Shown here piece after piece: positions 31,257 through 38,308 of a stretch of DNA of 38,308 nt. How positions within the stretch are numbered: position 1 is the stretch's first letter; each line of letters opens with the position of its first letter. Both the position numbers and the translations under genes were made by a program. The stretch is taken from positions 1-38,308 of the forward strand of contig DAOTVO010000006.1 of assembly GCA_034436335.1 (NCBI GenBank), read 5' to 3'. Under the pieces are notes generated by a model. That model searched no databases and had not been told where the DNA came from. It saw only the letters and a list, made by a program, of their open reading frames with translations. Source of the stretch: UBA877 sp034436335 (GTDB taxonomy: Bacteria > Chloroflexota > Anaerolineae > Anaerolineales > Villigracilaceae).

Positions 31257-34010
31257 ATGGCCGAATTCGAGTTCCACATCTCGCGCGCTGCACGCCGCAA
31301 GTACGATTTCGATGAAGCGCTCTTTGGCCTGGACGGCCGGGCACTGATTGCCGACTTCGCCGCCGCCCGTCACCTGGCCGAAAAGATGACTCGTGTGCGC
31401 GGCCACGTCGTCCCGGCCAGCGATATCAACGCCCTGGGTCTGATTGACGAAATCCTACACCTCCTCCTCCGCGAATATGAGAGACAAAATCCCGGCGTAA
31501 TGCGTCGCGCCTTCGAACAGAGCGGCACGGAGGTGGAGGCCGCCCTGTTGAAATTTACCGAAGAATTTCCGCCGATGGCCGTTTATCGCGGCGAAATCGA
31601 ACCGCGCCGTTACCTCGACCTGGAAACTGCCGGCCGCCCCCACCGCCAGTCCACGCTGGAGGAGATGCTCATCCTGCACATCACCAATCTAAACCCGGCT
31701 GCCGCCCCCTACAAGGAACTCTTCGATGACGAACCGCTCAAGCAGGCCGCTCCCTACGAGCAGGCGGTGCAACGACTGAAGCAGTTCCTGGCCGCTCAGC
31801 CTGCCTACGACGCGGCCGAGAAAGCGCGTCCGGGCGAAACGCTGATTGACGTCCTGCTCGCTCCGGCGCGCGTCGCCCCCCATTCGCTCACCGCCCAACT
31901 CGAATTCCTGCTCCAGCGCTGGGGCGGATTGTTGGGCGATGCCTTCGTGCTGAAAATTCTGCGCGGGATTGACTTCATCCGCGAGGAGGCCATCCGCTCT
32001 GCCGGTCCGGGCGGGTTCGGCGGCGAAGCGCCGGTGCTGACCTTTGGCGGACGCGACGACACCGAGTACGAACGCTTCAGCCCCGATCGCGACTGGATGC
32101 CCCGCCTGATCCTGATTGCCAAAAATACCTACGTCTGGCTCGACCAGTTATCCAAAAAATACCAACGCCCCATCTATCGTCTCGATCATGTCCCTGATGA
32201 AGAACTCGACCTCCTGCAGCAGCGCGGCATCACCGGCCTGTGGCTCATCGGCCTGTGGGAACGTAGCCTTGCCAGCCAACGCATCAAGCAGATGTTAGGC
32301 CAACCGGATGCCGTTGCCTCAGCCTACTCGCTGATGGATTACCACATCGCCGCCGACCTGGGCGGCTGGGAAGCCCTGCAAAACCTGCGCTGGCGCGCCT
32401 GGCAGCGCGGCATCCGCCTCTCGGCAGATATGGTCCCCAATCACATGGGCATTGACTCGCGCTGGGTCATCAAACACCCCGAATGGTTTCTCTCCTTGCC
32501 CTACTCGCCTTACCCAAACTACACCTTCAACGGCCCCGACCTCTCCAACGACCCAAGTATCGGCATCTACCTGGAAGACCATTATTACAACCGCAGTGAC
32601 GCCGCCGTCGTCTTCAAGCGTTATGACCGTGAGAGCGGCGAGACGCGCTACATCTACCACGGCAACGATGGCACCTCCATGCCCTGGAACGACACCGCCC
32701 AACTGGATTACTCAAAGAAGGAAGTGCGCGAGGCGGTCATTCAAACCATCCTGCACGTGGCGCGCAATTTTCCCATCATCCGCTTCGACGCGGCGATGAC
32801 GCTCGCCAAAAAACACATCCAGCGGCTATGGTTTCCACTGCCCGGACAGGGCGGCGCCATCCCGTCCCGCGCCGAACACGGCATGACGCAGGCGGAGTTC
32901 GACGCCGCCATCCCGGAGGAGTTCTGGCGCGAAGTGGTGGACCGGGTCGCTGCGGAGGTGCCCGATACGCTTCTCCTGGCCGAGGCCTTCTGGCTGATGG
33001 AAGGTTACTTCGTCCGCACGCTGGGCATGCACCGCGTGTACAACTCGGCCTTTATGCACATGCTGCGCGATGAAGACAATGCCAAATATCGTACCGTCAT
33101 AAAAAATGTATTGGAGTTCGACCCGCAAATTCTCAAGCGTTTTGTCAACTTCATGAACAACCCCGATGAAAAGACCGCCGCCGAACAATTCGGCACAACC
33201 GACAAATATTTCGGCGTCTGCACCTTGATGGTTACCTTGCCGGGCCTGCCGATGTTCGGCCACGGACAGATCGAAGGCTTTCGCGAAAAATACGGCATGG
33301 AATACCGCCGCGCCAAATGGGAGGAGCAAGTAGACGAGGGCCTCGTGCGCGGCCACGAGTGGCGCATCTTTCCGCTCAATCACCGCCGTGCGCTGTTTGC
33401 CGAGGTGGAAAACTTCCTGCTCTACGATTTCACCACCCCCGAAGGATACGTCAACGAAGATGTCTTTGCCTACTCCAACCGACGCGGCGAGGAGCGAGGC
33501 CTGGTGCTGTATCACAACCGCTATGCATCCACCCATGGCCAAATCAAGACCTCCTGCGCCTTCATGGACAAAGCCTCGGGCAAACTGACACAGAAGACTT
33601 TGGCCGAGGGGCTGGATTTACCCGCCGAAGGCTACGCCATCTTCCGCGATTACGTCAGTGGACTAGAGTACATCCGTCCCTGCCGCGAACTAATCGAAAA
33701 AGGCTTCTACACTGAATTAGGCGGTTACCAGTGCCACGTATTCATGGATTGGCGCTTTGTGCACGGCAGCGACTGGGAAATGGTTAACAACTCCCTGAAG
33801 GGGGCCGGCGTTCCCTCGCTGCAGACCGTGTATGACGAGATATTTGCCCCAATAGAAGAAAAGAGAGAGAGAAAAGAAAAAAACGGGCAGAAAAGCGAGA
33901 AAAGAAAAGCAAAAGGAGAACAAGACAAGGAGAGAAAGAGCAGCAACCGCAAAACAACAGCAAAAAAGCCTCTCGACAAAGAGGCGGCTCTCAAAAAGAA
34001 AAACAAATGA
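31257..34010 (+). CDS. GH13-family alpha-amylase-like protein with long N-terminal region and basic tail
   Basis: A 917-residue protein without a signal peptide. Residues 1 to about 300 are a helical extension I cannot assign. A GH13 barrel follows: region I DMVPNHMG (Asp391), region II IIRFDAAM (Asp511, nucleophile), region III LLLAEAFW (Glu576, acid/base), region IV FMNNPDE (634-638), where GH13 enzymes normally have NHD; the His is replaced by Pro. A beta domain follows (LLYDFTTPEGYVNEDVFAYSN). The last 50 residues are a Lys/Arg/Glu-rich tail encoded by a purine-rich DNA tract. Start: ATG 31257 with AGGAGAG 4 nt before, rather than TTG/ATG options upstream. A TATAAT at 31193 could be its -10. 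It may act on cytoplasmic glycogen or trehalose-like sugars; specificity is unclear. Confidence 0.85.
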   Translation: MAEFEFHISRAARRKYDFDEALFGLDGRALIADFAAARHLAEKMTRVRGHVVPASDINALGLIDEILHLLLREYERQNPGVMRRAFEQSGTEVEAALLKFTEEFPPMAVYRGEIEPRRYLDLETAGRPHRQSTLEEMLILHITNLNPAAAPYKELFDDEPLKQAAPYEQAVQRLKQFLAAQPAYDAAEKARPGETLIDVLLAPARVAPHSLTAQLEFLLQRWGGLLGDAFVLKILRGIDFIREEAIRSAGPGGFGGEAPVLTFGGRDDTEYERFSPDRDWMPRLILIAKNTYVWLDQLSKKYQRPIYRLDHVPDEELDLLQQRGITGLWLIGLWERSLASQRIKQMLGQPDAVASAYSLMDYHIAADLGGWEALQNLRWRAWQRGIRLSADMVPNHMGIDSRWVIKHPEWFLSLPYSPYPNYTFNGPDLSNDPSIGIYLEDHYYNRSDAAVVFKRYDRESGETRYIYHGNDGTSMPWNDTAQLDYSKKEVREAVIQTILHVARNFPIIRFDAAMTLAKKHIQRLWFPLPGQGGAIPSRAEHGMTQAEFDAAIPEEFWREVVDRVAAEVPDTLLLAEAFWLMEGYFVRTLGMHRVYNSAFMHMLRDEDNAKYRTVIKNVLEFDPQILKRFVNFMNNPDEKTAAEQFGTTDKYFGVCTLMVTLPGLPMFGHGQIEGFREKYGMEYRRAKWEEQVDEGLVRGHEWRIFPLNHRRALFAEVENFLLYDFTTPEGYVNEDVFAYSNRRGEERGLVLYHNRYASTHGQIKTSCAFMDKASGKLTQKTLAEGLDLPAEGYAIFRDYVSGLEYIRPCRELIEKGFYTELGGYQCHVFMDWRFVHGSDWEMVNNSLKGAGVPSLQTVYDEIFAPIEEKRERKEKNGQKSEKRKAKGEQDKERKSSNRKTTAKKPLDKEAALKKKNK

Positions 34011-34043
34011 TCGCGCCCATACTCCCTGGGGTGTGCTTTTGTA

Positions 34044-34093
34044 CTCGGCGCTTTGTGTATCCCCATTCGCGCGCCAAGAGAAAAAGCGCCGAG
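34044..34093. terminator. Hairpin between convergent amylase and GTPase genes
   Basis: CTCGGCGCTTT (34044-34054) and AAAGCGCCGAG (34083-34093) form an 11-bp stem around 28 nt. It is the only feature in 34011-34105 and may serve both transcripts. Confidence 0.5.
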
Positions 34094-34105
34094 CAAATTG
34101 CTCTC

Positions 34106-34618
34106 TTAATGCAATAGAACTTTGGCCAGGAGGGTAAAAGCCTCTTCTACATGCTCTCCTGTCTTCGCGCTGGTCAGAAACCAGGGAGTTTCAATCTCAT
34201 CTGCCAGCAAGGCGACTTCTTCTTGTGTCAATTCGAACTGTTCAATCAGGTCATTCTTATTAGCAAGCAGAACAAACTTGGCCTGCGGCGAAACGGCGCG
34301 CATTGCCGCCATATACTTGCGCAGCGAAGCCAGCGTCGTCTTGCGCGTCAGGTCGCAGACCAAAAGCGCCCCCGTTGCCCCTTGCAGGTAACTGCTCTGC
34401 TTACCGTTGAACTCCTCGCTCCCGGCCACGTCCCAAATCACCAGGCTGACCTTTTCATCCTCGCCCAGGTCAACAATGTGGCGCGAAATCTGCACACCAA
34501 TCGTGCTGAGATATTTCTCGTCAAACCGCCCCTCCACATAACGGCGCACCAGCGAGGTCTTGCCTACGCTGAAATCTCCTAAAATGCAAACTTTCTTCTG
34601 GACAATGGTTTTATTCAT
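34106..34618 (-). CDS. Bacterial Ras/Rab-like small GTPase
   Basis: A 170-residue single-domain Ras-superfamily GTPase. G1 is GDFSVGKT (14-21), switch I includes STIGV (Thr39), G3 is WDVAGSEEF (Asp63-Gly66), G4 is NKND (120-123), G5 is TSAK (149-152). There is no C-terminal cysteine for lipidation. At the position of Ras Gln61 there is Ser67, so intrinsic hydrolysis should be slow and a GAP-like partner is likely. It is divergent from the GGDEF/cyclase operon with only 35 nt between starts. A TATAAT on the minus strand lies 8 nt before the ATG, so the mRNA may be leaderless. Expected role: a switch that localises or times the adjacent signalling proteins. Confidence 0.92.
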   Translation of the reverse strand: MNKTIVQKKVCILGDFSVGKTSLVRRYVEGRFDEKYLSTIGVQISRHIVDLGEDEKVSLVIWDVAGSEEFNGKQSSYLQGATGALLVCDLTRKTTLASLRKYMAAMRAVSPQAKFVLLANKNDLIEQFELTQEEVALLADEIETPWFLTSAKTGEHVEEAFTLLAKVLLH

Positions 34619-34626
34619 ATTGAAAG

Positions 34627-34634
34627 ATTATAAT
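34627..34634. promoter_or_regulatory. Palindromic ATTATAAT: shared -10 for divergent genes
   Basis: ATTATAAT reads TATAAT on both strands (plus 34629-34634, minus 34632-34627). It stands between the GTPase start (34618, minus) and the diguanylate cyclase start (34654, plus). Polymerase could use it in either direction but not both at once. No -35 or Shine-Dalgarno was found for either gene. Confidence 0.45.
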
Positions 34635-34653
34635 AGCAAATAACGCAATTACC

Positions 34654-35580
34654 ATGAAGAAAATCGAAGACACCATTTTACTCTATGAGACCATCCTGAA
34701 GCAGCGGGGAATCGAGTTCGCCGTCTTCGACCAGGCGCTCATGTTGCAGATGGCCAGCCGCGCTCTGGAGAAACGTTTCCCGCCCAAGTCTGGCTTGCTG
34801 GATGTCATTCCCGAACTGGCGGGCATGGAAGAGTCCATCCGCGCCTCCCTGCATGAGGGGGAAGAAATCGTCATCCCGCGCCTCAACCGTCCTCGTAATG
34901 AAGAAACGCGCTATGTAGACCTGCACCTGACGCCGCTCGGCGAACGGCTACTGGTCATTTTTGAAGATAGCACTTCTTATGGCGCGCTGGAACAGAAACT
35001 CGCTCAACAGCGCAACGAGATGGCGCTCTTGAACCGCGAACTGGAAAAATCCTACCGCATTTTGGGCAACCTGAGCGGGATTGACGAACTGACGCAAGTT
35101 TTCAACCGCAACGCGGCTAACCATATTTTTCAACACCGCCTCGCCAACGCCAAAAAATTCCGGCAGCCTTTGAGCCTGATTTTCTTGGACATGGATAACC
35201 TCAAGCAAATCAACGACCAGCACGGACACGAAAGCGGAGATCGGGCTTTGCAATTCCTCGCAAGCACACTACGCAGCGTTGTACGTTTCGATGACGCCCC
35301 GGCGCGCTGGGGCGGAGATGAATTCGTCATCCTGTTGAACAGCGAAGGGCGGGGCGCGCACCGCATTGCCCATGCCCTGCTCGACAGGTTGGCAAATATC
35401 CCATGTGCCTTCCCCAACGGTGTCCAGGAAATGATTCACGTCAGCATCGGCGTATGCCATGTTCCCGCCCATGCGCTGAAAAACGCCTCGCTGGGAAAAA
35501 TCCTGGAGGCAGCCGACCGCGCCATGTACCTGTCCAAGCGCAGCGGCGGAAACCGCGTAACCGAAATCAATCTCGAGTAG
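34654..35580 (+). CDS. Diguanylate cyclase with N-terminal sensor-like domain
   Basis: A 308-residue protein. Residues 1 to about 108 form a PAS-like sensor (EFAVFDQALMLQMASRAL, LDVIPELAGME, RLLVIFEDST). A coiled-coil linker (LEQKLAQQRNEMALLNRELE) runs to about 135. The GGDEF domain is complete: DELTQVFNR, FLDMDNLKQIND, and RWGGDEF (GGDEF 220-224), preceded by an intact inhibitory site RFDD (211-214). It makes c-di-GMP from two GTP and should be feedback-inhibited. No membrane segment. Its N-terminus and linker are homologous to those of the next gene. It is 1 nt from the cyclase gene, so they are one transcript. No Shine-Dalgarno is evident at this ATG. Confidence 0.92.
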   Translation: MKKIEDTILLYETILKQRGIEFAVFDQALMLQMASRALEKRFPPKSGLLDVIPELAGMEESIRASLHEGEEIVIPRLNRPRNEETRYVDLHLTPLGERLLVIFEDSTSYGALEQKLAQQRNEMALLNRELEKSYRILGNLSGIDELTQVFNRNAANHIFQHRLANAKKFRQPLSLIFLDMDNLKQINDQHGHESGDRALQFLASTLRSVVRFDDAPARWGGDEFVILLNSEGRGAHRIAHALLDRLANIPCAFPNGVQEMIHVSIGVCHVPAHALKNASLGKILEAADRAMYLSKRSGGNRVTEINLE

Positions 35581-35581
35581 C

Positions 35582-36619
35582 ATGTCCACTTCTTCAGCCA
35601 CCGAGAATTTTCTGGAGGTCATCCTTCGCGCCGAAAACATGGATTATGCCGTCTTTGATGGCAAGGGGCTGTTTGAATTTGCCAGTTCTGGCCTGGAAGA
35701 AAAACTGGCCCGCCGCGTTTCGCCCGGCGATTTCATCGAAGAAATCTTCCCCGAACTGACCGACATGTTCCCGGACGTGCAGCAGACCCTGGCGCGCGGA
35801 GAACAATTTCAAGTGACTCATATTGCCCGCCCGGATTGGAACGGCGGCAGCGGCTACATGAGCCTGCAGTTTCTCCCCTGGCAAGGCGGCATTTTGGCGC
35901 TGGTGAAAGACACCTCTTTAATTGGCGGGCTGGAACAGCGCCTCACCCAGCAGCGCAACGAACTGGCCCTGCTGACCTCCAAACTGGAACGCACACAAGC
36001 CCATCTGTTGGACATTACCACTCGCTTTCTGCCTGGACAAGTGGTCGCTTCCCTGCTCGATAACAAGCGATCTCCCACAATTGGAGGCGAGTGCCGCGAA
36101 GTGACCGTCCTCTTCGCCGACCTGCGCGGTTTCACCGCCTGGTCGCAAGGCAAATCACCGGAGACCGTCTTCCACAATTTAAATCGCCTGTTAGACGAGA
36201 CGGTGCGCGTCGTCCTGGCCTGGGACGGCACGCTCGACAAATTCATGGGCGACGGCATCATGGTCCTCTTCAACGCCCCGCATGACCAGCCCGACCACAT
36301 CCAACGCGCCGCGCGCTGCGCCCTGGAATTGAGCCGCCTGGCTCTTCCGGGCGAAGACCTGCGCTTTGGCATTGGCCTCCACAGCGGCTTGGTCATGGCT
36401 GGCTACGTCGGCGCGGCGCAGGCCATGAACTACACCGCCCTGGGAGATGCAGTCAACCTTGCCAAACGCATCGAAGAAACTGCCGTCGGCGGCGAGGTGT
36501 TAATTTCCGAGACGGTTGCCCGTTCTCTTGCAACTTCGTTTATGCTAACCTTTCAGCGCAATTTGCCATGGGGAGGGCAAACGCAAGCCGTCCCTCTCTA
36601 TCGGCTGGAAACCCTGTAA
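35582..36619 (+). CDS. Class III adenylate/guanylate cyclase with the same sensor domain
   Basis: A 345-residue soluble protein. The N-terminal sensor (1 to about 112) and coiled coil LEQRLTQQRNELALLTSKLE mirror the upstream diguanylate cyclase. The class III catalytic domain (about 150-345) has metal aspartates in VLFADLRGFT (Asp180) and DKFMGDGI (Asp224), base-selecting Lys220 and Thr285 (YTALGDAVNLAKR), and transition-state Asn292 and Arg296. Lys plus Thr/Asp selectivity residues favour ATP, so cAMP is the likely product. A homodimer is needed for activity. It starts 1 nt after the GGDEF gene stop. Confidence 0.9.
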   Translation: MSTSSATENFLEVILRAENMDYAVFDGKGLFEFASSGLEEKLARRVSPGDFIEEIFPELTDMFPDVQQTLARGEQFQVTHIARPDWNGGSGYMSLQFLPWQGGILALVKDTSLIGGLEQRLTQQRNELALLTSKLERTQAHLLDITTRFLPGQVVASLLDNKRSPTIGGECREVTVLFADLRGFTAWSQGKSPETVFHNLNRLLDETVRVVLAWDGTLDKFMGDGIMVLFNAPHDQPDHIQRAARCALELSRLALPGEDLRFGIGLHSGLVMAGYVGAAQAMNYTALGDAVNLAKRIEETAVGGEVLISETVARSLATSFMLTFQRNLPWGGQTQAVPLYRLETL

Positions 36620-36638
36620 CGCAAGTCTGAGACTTGCG
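36620..36638 (+). repeat. Short palindrome after the cyclase gene
   Basis: CGCAAGTC (36620-36627), TGA, GACTTGCG (36631-36638): a perfect 8-bp stem, starting right after the stop. With no T tract it is more like a short palindromic repeat or an mRNA-stabilising hairpin between cistrons than a terminator. Confidence 0.5.
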
Positions 36639-36658
36639 CTACAATCTGCGAGGTCAAC

Positions 36659-37084
36659 ATGACACAAACTGCAAACGAACTTGAAAAACTGCGCGACATC
36701 CTGTATGGCGAGCAAATGCGAAAACTTGATGAACGTCTCGCCGCGCTGGAAACCAGGCTGCAAAGCCTGGATGAGCAAATCAACGGCAAACTGACCGCTA
36801 TCAGCGCGGAGAGCCAGAAAAAACTCTCCAAACAAGCGGACGAGGTCAGCCGCCTGGCCGCCGAACAAGAAGCAAAACTCAAAGCGCAAAGCCAGGGCCT
36901 GGCCGGTCAGATAGATGCCCTCCGCAAACTCGTCGAGGCGAACGCCAAAGCAGCCCAAGAACAGGATGAAGCCATCCGCAAGGAATTGCAATCCCTGTTT
37001 ACCCGGCTGGATTCCGCTAAGGTGGCGCGCAGCGAATTGGGAAAAGCGTTGATTCAGTTGGGGCAAACGCTTGACCATGAGTAA
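36659..37084 (+). CDS. Coiled-coil protein of the GTPase/cyclase cluster
   Basis: A 141-residue soluble protein predicted to be almost wholly coiled coil: heptads from NELEKLRDILYGEQMRK through residues 20-130, rich in Glu, Lys, Gln, Ala. Its N-terminal motif LEKLRDIL...RKLDERLAALETRL resembles the start of the next protein (LETLRSIL...ERLARLEQSLKELQ), so the two may pair or share a docking site. Its stop overlaps the next start by 8 nt. No recognisable RBS beyond GAGGTC. Function not known. Confidence 0.75.
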   Translation: MTQTANELEKLRDILYGEQMRKLDERLAALETRLQSLDEQINGKLTAISAESQKKLSKQADEVSRLAAEQEAKLKAQSQGLAGQIDALRKLVEANAKAAQEQDEAIRKELQSLFTRLDSAKVARSELGKALIQLGQTLDHE

Positions 37085-38147
37085 ATCGTCTACAGACGAA
37101 GCCCCCCTCGAAACGTTGCGCTCCATTCTGCTCGCCAACGAGCGTGAGCGCCTGGCACGCCTGGAGCAAAGCCTGAAAGAACTCCAGGAACAGACCGGAC
37201 TGAGTGACGAGCAGATTCGCGCCTCGCTGGAGGAACTGCGCCGCCAGCACGCCGATACTGAGGCTCTCATCAACCGCATCACCCCGGCCATGACCGGCAT
37301 GGTGCGCCGCGCCATCCGCGAATCGGGCGGCGAAATGGCCGAGACGCTCGGCCCCATCATGGGCGAAGCCATTCGCGTCCAAATCCGCGACTCGCGCGAC
37401 GAGATGGTGGACACGCTCTACCCCATCATCGGTTCGACCATCCAGAAAGCTCTCAGCCAGTTCACCCGCGAACTGCAGCGCAACATAGATGCCCGCCTGC
37501 GCTCCACCTTCGGCCCCGAGGGCATGTTGCGCCGTCTGTGGGCGCGCCTGCGCGGCGTCTCGGCAGCCGAATTAGCCCTGCGCGATGCCCTGCCCTTTGA
37601 CATCAAGGAACTGTTTCTCATCCATCGTTCTTCGGGCATGCTCATTGCTCACAGCCATCCGAAAGATTTACAAGCCGATGACGCCGACCTGATCGGCAGC
37701 ATGTTGACCGCCATTCGCAGTTTTGTCAATGATGCTTTTCAAGGCGACGACGAACTCGACGAGGTCCAATTTGCAGAAGACCGCATCGTCATCCAAAACG
37801 GCGCGCACGCCTACCTGGCGGCGGTTGTCTCCGGGGTTGAACCTCAGGGCTTTCGCGCCGCGCTGACCGAACTCGTCTCGGACCTGCACCTGCGTCATAA
37901 CAGCGCCCTGCGCGACTTTGACGGCGACCCGGCAAGCCTGCCGAACTTCCAGCCGCAACTGGCGCAGTGGGTCGCCGAGCAGACCGGCCGCAAGGAAAAA
38001 CGCCCGCTGACGAAGAAGCAAAAAATCGGCTACGCCCTCGCCGTTCTCCTAACACTCTTGCTAGTACCTTTCCAAAATAATGCTGATAAGTTCATCGCCT
38101 CTGGTACACTGTGGGCAAACAGGCAATTCAGGAGAGAGCGATGGTAA
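37077..38147 (+). CDS. Coiled-coil/longin-like membrane protein, truncated by IS630
   Basis: A 356-residue reading frame. Order: N-terminal coiled coil (about 1-70), amphipathic helices (RITPAMTGMVRRAIRE...MGEAIRVQIRD), a mid domain from about 175 (KELFLIHRSSGMLIAH, LIGSMLTAIRSFVNDAF, AYLAAVVSGV) that looks like a roadblock/longin-type fold, and a hydrophobic segment IGYALAVLLTLLLV (about 313-328). Homologues annotated 'OmpA family' normally continue past the membrane helix into an OmpA peptidoglycan-binding domain. Here codons after about 38064 come from an IS630-type element and stop soon after. Start is ATG 37077 (or TTG 37071), overlapping the coiled-coil gene. Probably non-functional as a wall anchor. 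Confidence 0.75.
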   Translation: MSKSSTDEAPLETLRSILLANERERLARLEQSLKELQEQTGLSDEQIRASLEELRRQHADTEALINRITPAMTGMVRRAIRESGGEMAETLGPIMGEAIRVQIRDSRDEMVDTLYPIIGSTIQKALSQFTRELQRNIDARLRSTFGPEGMLRRLWARLRGVSAAELALRDALPFDIKELFLIHRSSGMLIAHSHPKDLQADDADLIGSMLTAIRSFVNDAFQGDDELDEVQFAEDRIVIQNGAHAYLAAVVSGVEPQGFRAALTELVSDLHLRHNSALRDFDGDPASLPNFQPQLAQWVAEQTGRKEKRPLTKKQKIGYALAVLLTLLLVPFQNNADKFIASGTLWANRQFRRERW

Positions 38148-38308
38148 ACAAAATTTACATTGTTGATTTGACGGACAATGAACGGGCTGCGTTGCTGAAA
38201 TTGATTCAAAATGGTAAGCAGTCCTCGCGCAAGGTCATGCGGGCTCACATTCTATTACTGGCGGACGAAGGCAAGACGGATCAGGAAATCGTCAAGAGTT
38301 TGCATACC
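38062..38308 (+). mobile_element. IS630-family insertion, 5' part
   Basis: Begins at or near the CTAG at 38061-38064, matching the TA-containing targets used by IS630/Tc1-mariner elements. It interrupts the preceding gene just after its transmembrane segment and contains the transposase start at 38141. The other end lies outside the window. Confidence 0.65.
38141..38308 (+). CDS. IS630-family transposase, N-terminal fragment
   Basis: ATG 38141, preceded by AGGAGAG, gives 56 codons to the window end. The peptide YIVDLTDNERAALLKLIQNG followed by SRKVMRAHILLLADEG and TDQEIVKSL fits the helix-turn-helix N-terminal domain of IS630-type DDE transposases, which read LT..ER..L..L...G....R...RA.ILL.ADEG..D..IA. 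The catalytic domain is outside the window. Confidence 0.85.
   Translation, partial: MVNKIYIVDLTDNERAALLKLIQNGKQSSRKVMRAHILLLADEGKTDQEIVKSLHT

Noticed and set aside
1..38308. tRNA, rRNA, phage or toxin-antitoxin genes
   Set aside because: No cloverleaf with CCA-type acceptor, rRNA signature, phage structural gene or recognisable toxin-antitoxin pair was found on reading either strand; a tRNAscan/Infernal run would be decisive.

Overview
The window looks like GC-rich chromosomal DNA from a member of the Chloroflexota, most likely class Anaerolineae. This is an inference from gene content. The evidence is Thr/Pro-rich membrane-anchored LysM and TPR proteins, an NBR1-Ig/GerMN secreted protein, a CoaE-GNAT fusion, a bacterial Ras-like GTPase next to an 'OmpA-like' coiled-coil protein, a multihaem cytochrome, and many short palindromic intergenic repeats. 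No rRNA, tRNA or CRISPR array was seen. Both ends lie in insertion sequences: the 5' part of an ISAs1-type transposase gene at 1-101 (minus) and the 5' part of an IS630-type transposase gene at 38141-38308 (plus).

Layout. 266-5029: rimO, a CPBP-protease/TPR membrane pair, and a LysM anchor protein. 5155-9875: a plus-strand operon coaE(-GNAT), cdaA, ybbR/cdaR and der, linking CoA synthesis, c-di-AMP synthesis and ribosome assembly. 10036-13049: a secreted Ig-like/GerMN protein and a decayed capA-like gene. 13156-16912: a cold-shock gene, then an electron-transfer cluster made of a 2x[4Fe-4S] protein, an FAD/NAD(P) oxidoreductase, a frameshifted cytochrome b and a 15-haem cytochrome c. 17228-19577: a polytopic GT-C-like protein and purB. 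19656-21249 (minus): a 35-residue membrane microprotein and a ferredoxin-NADP reductase-like enzyme. 21821-25692: a membrane protein, an active/inactive M16 peptidase pair, and acpS. 25788-26805 (minus): a P-loop ATPase and an 81-residue protein behind a promoter holding two LexA-like palindromes. 27171-34010: a GNAT-like protein, a small membrane protein, an orphan membrane histidine kinase and a large GH13 protein. 34106-38147: a Ras-like GTPase divergent from a diguanylate cyclase, a class III nucleotide cyclase, a coiled-coil protein and a membrane protein cut short by the IS630 insertion.

Two themes stand out. First, the window encodes synthases for three nucleotide second messengers (c-di-AMP, c-di-GMP, and probably cAMP). 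The last two use the same N-terminal sensor and sit beside a Ras-like GTPase and a candidate longin/roadblock-like membrane partner, which makes a plausible undescribed signalling module. Second, non-coding DNA is crowded with mobile palindromic repeats: five copies of a ~150-165 bp element with GTAACTGCCTACCC-type terminal inverted repeats, one of them nested in another element, plus several other families. The tandem LexA-like operator over the promoter of an uncharacterised ATPase operon is the clearest new regulatory prediction.
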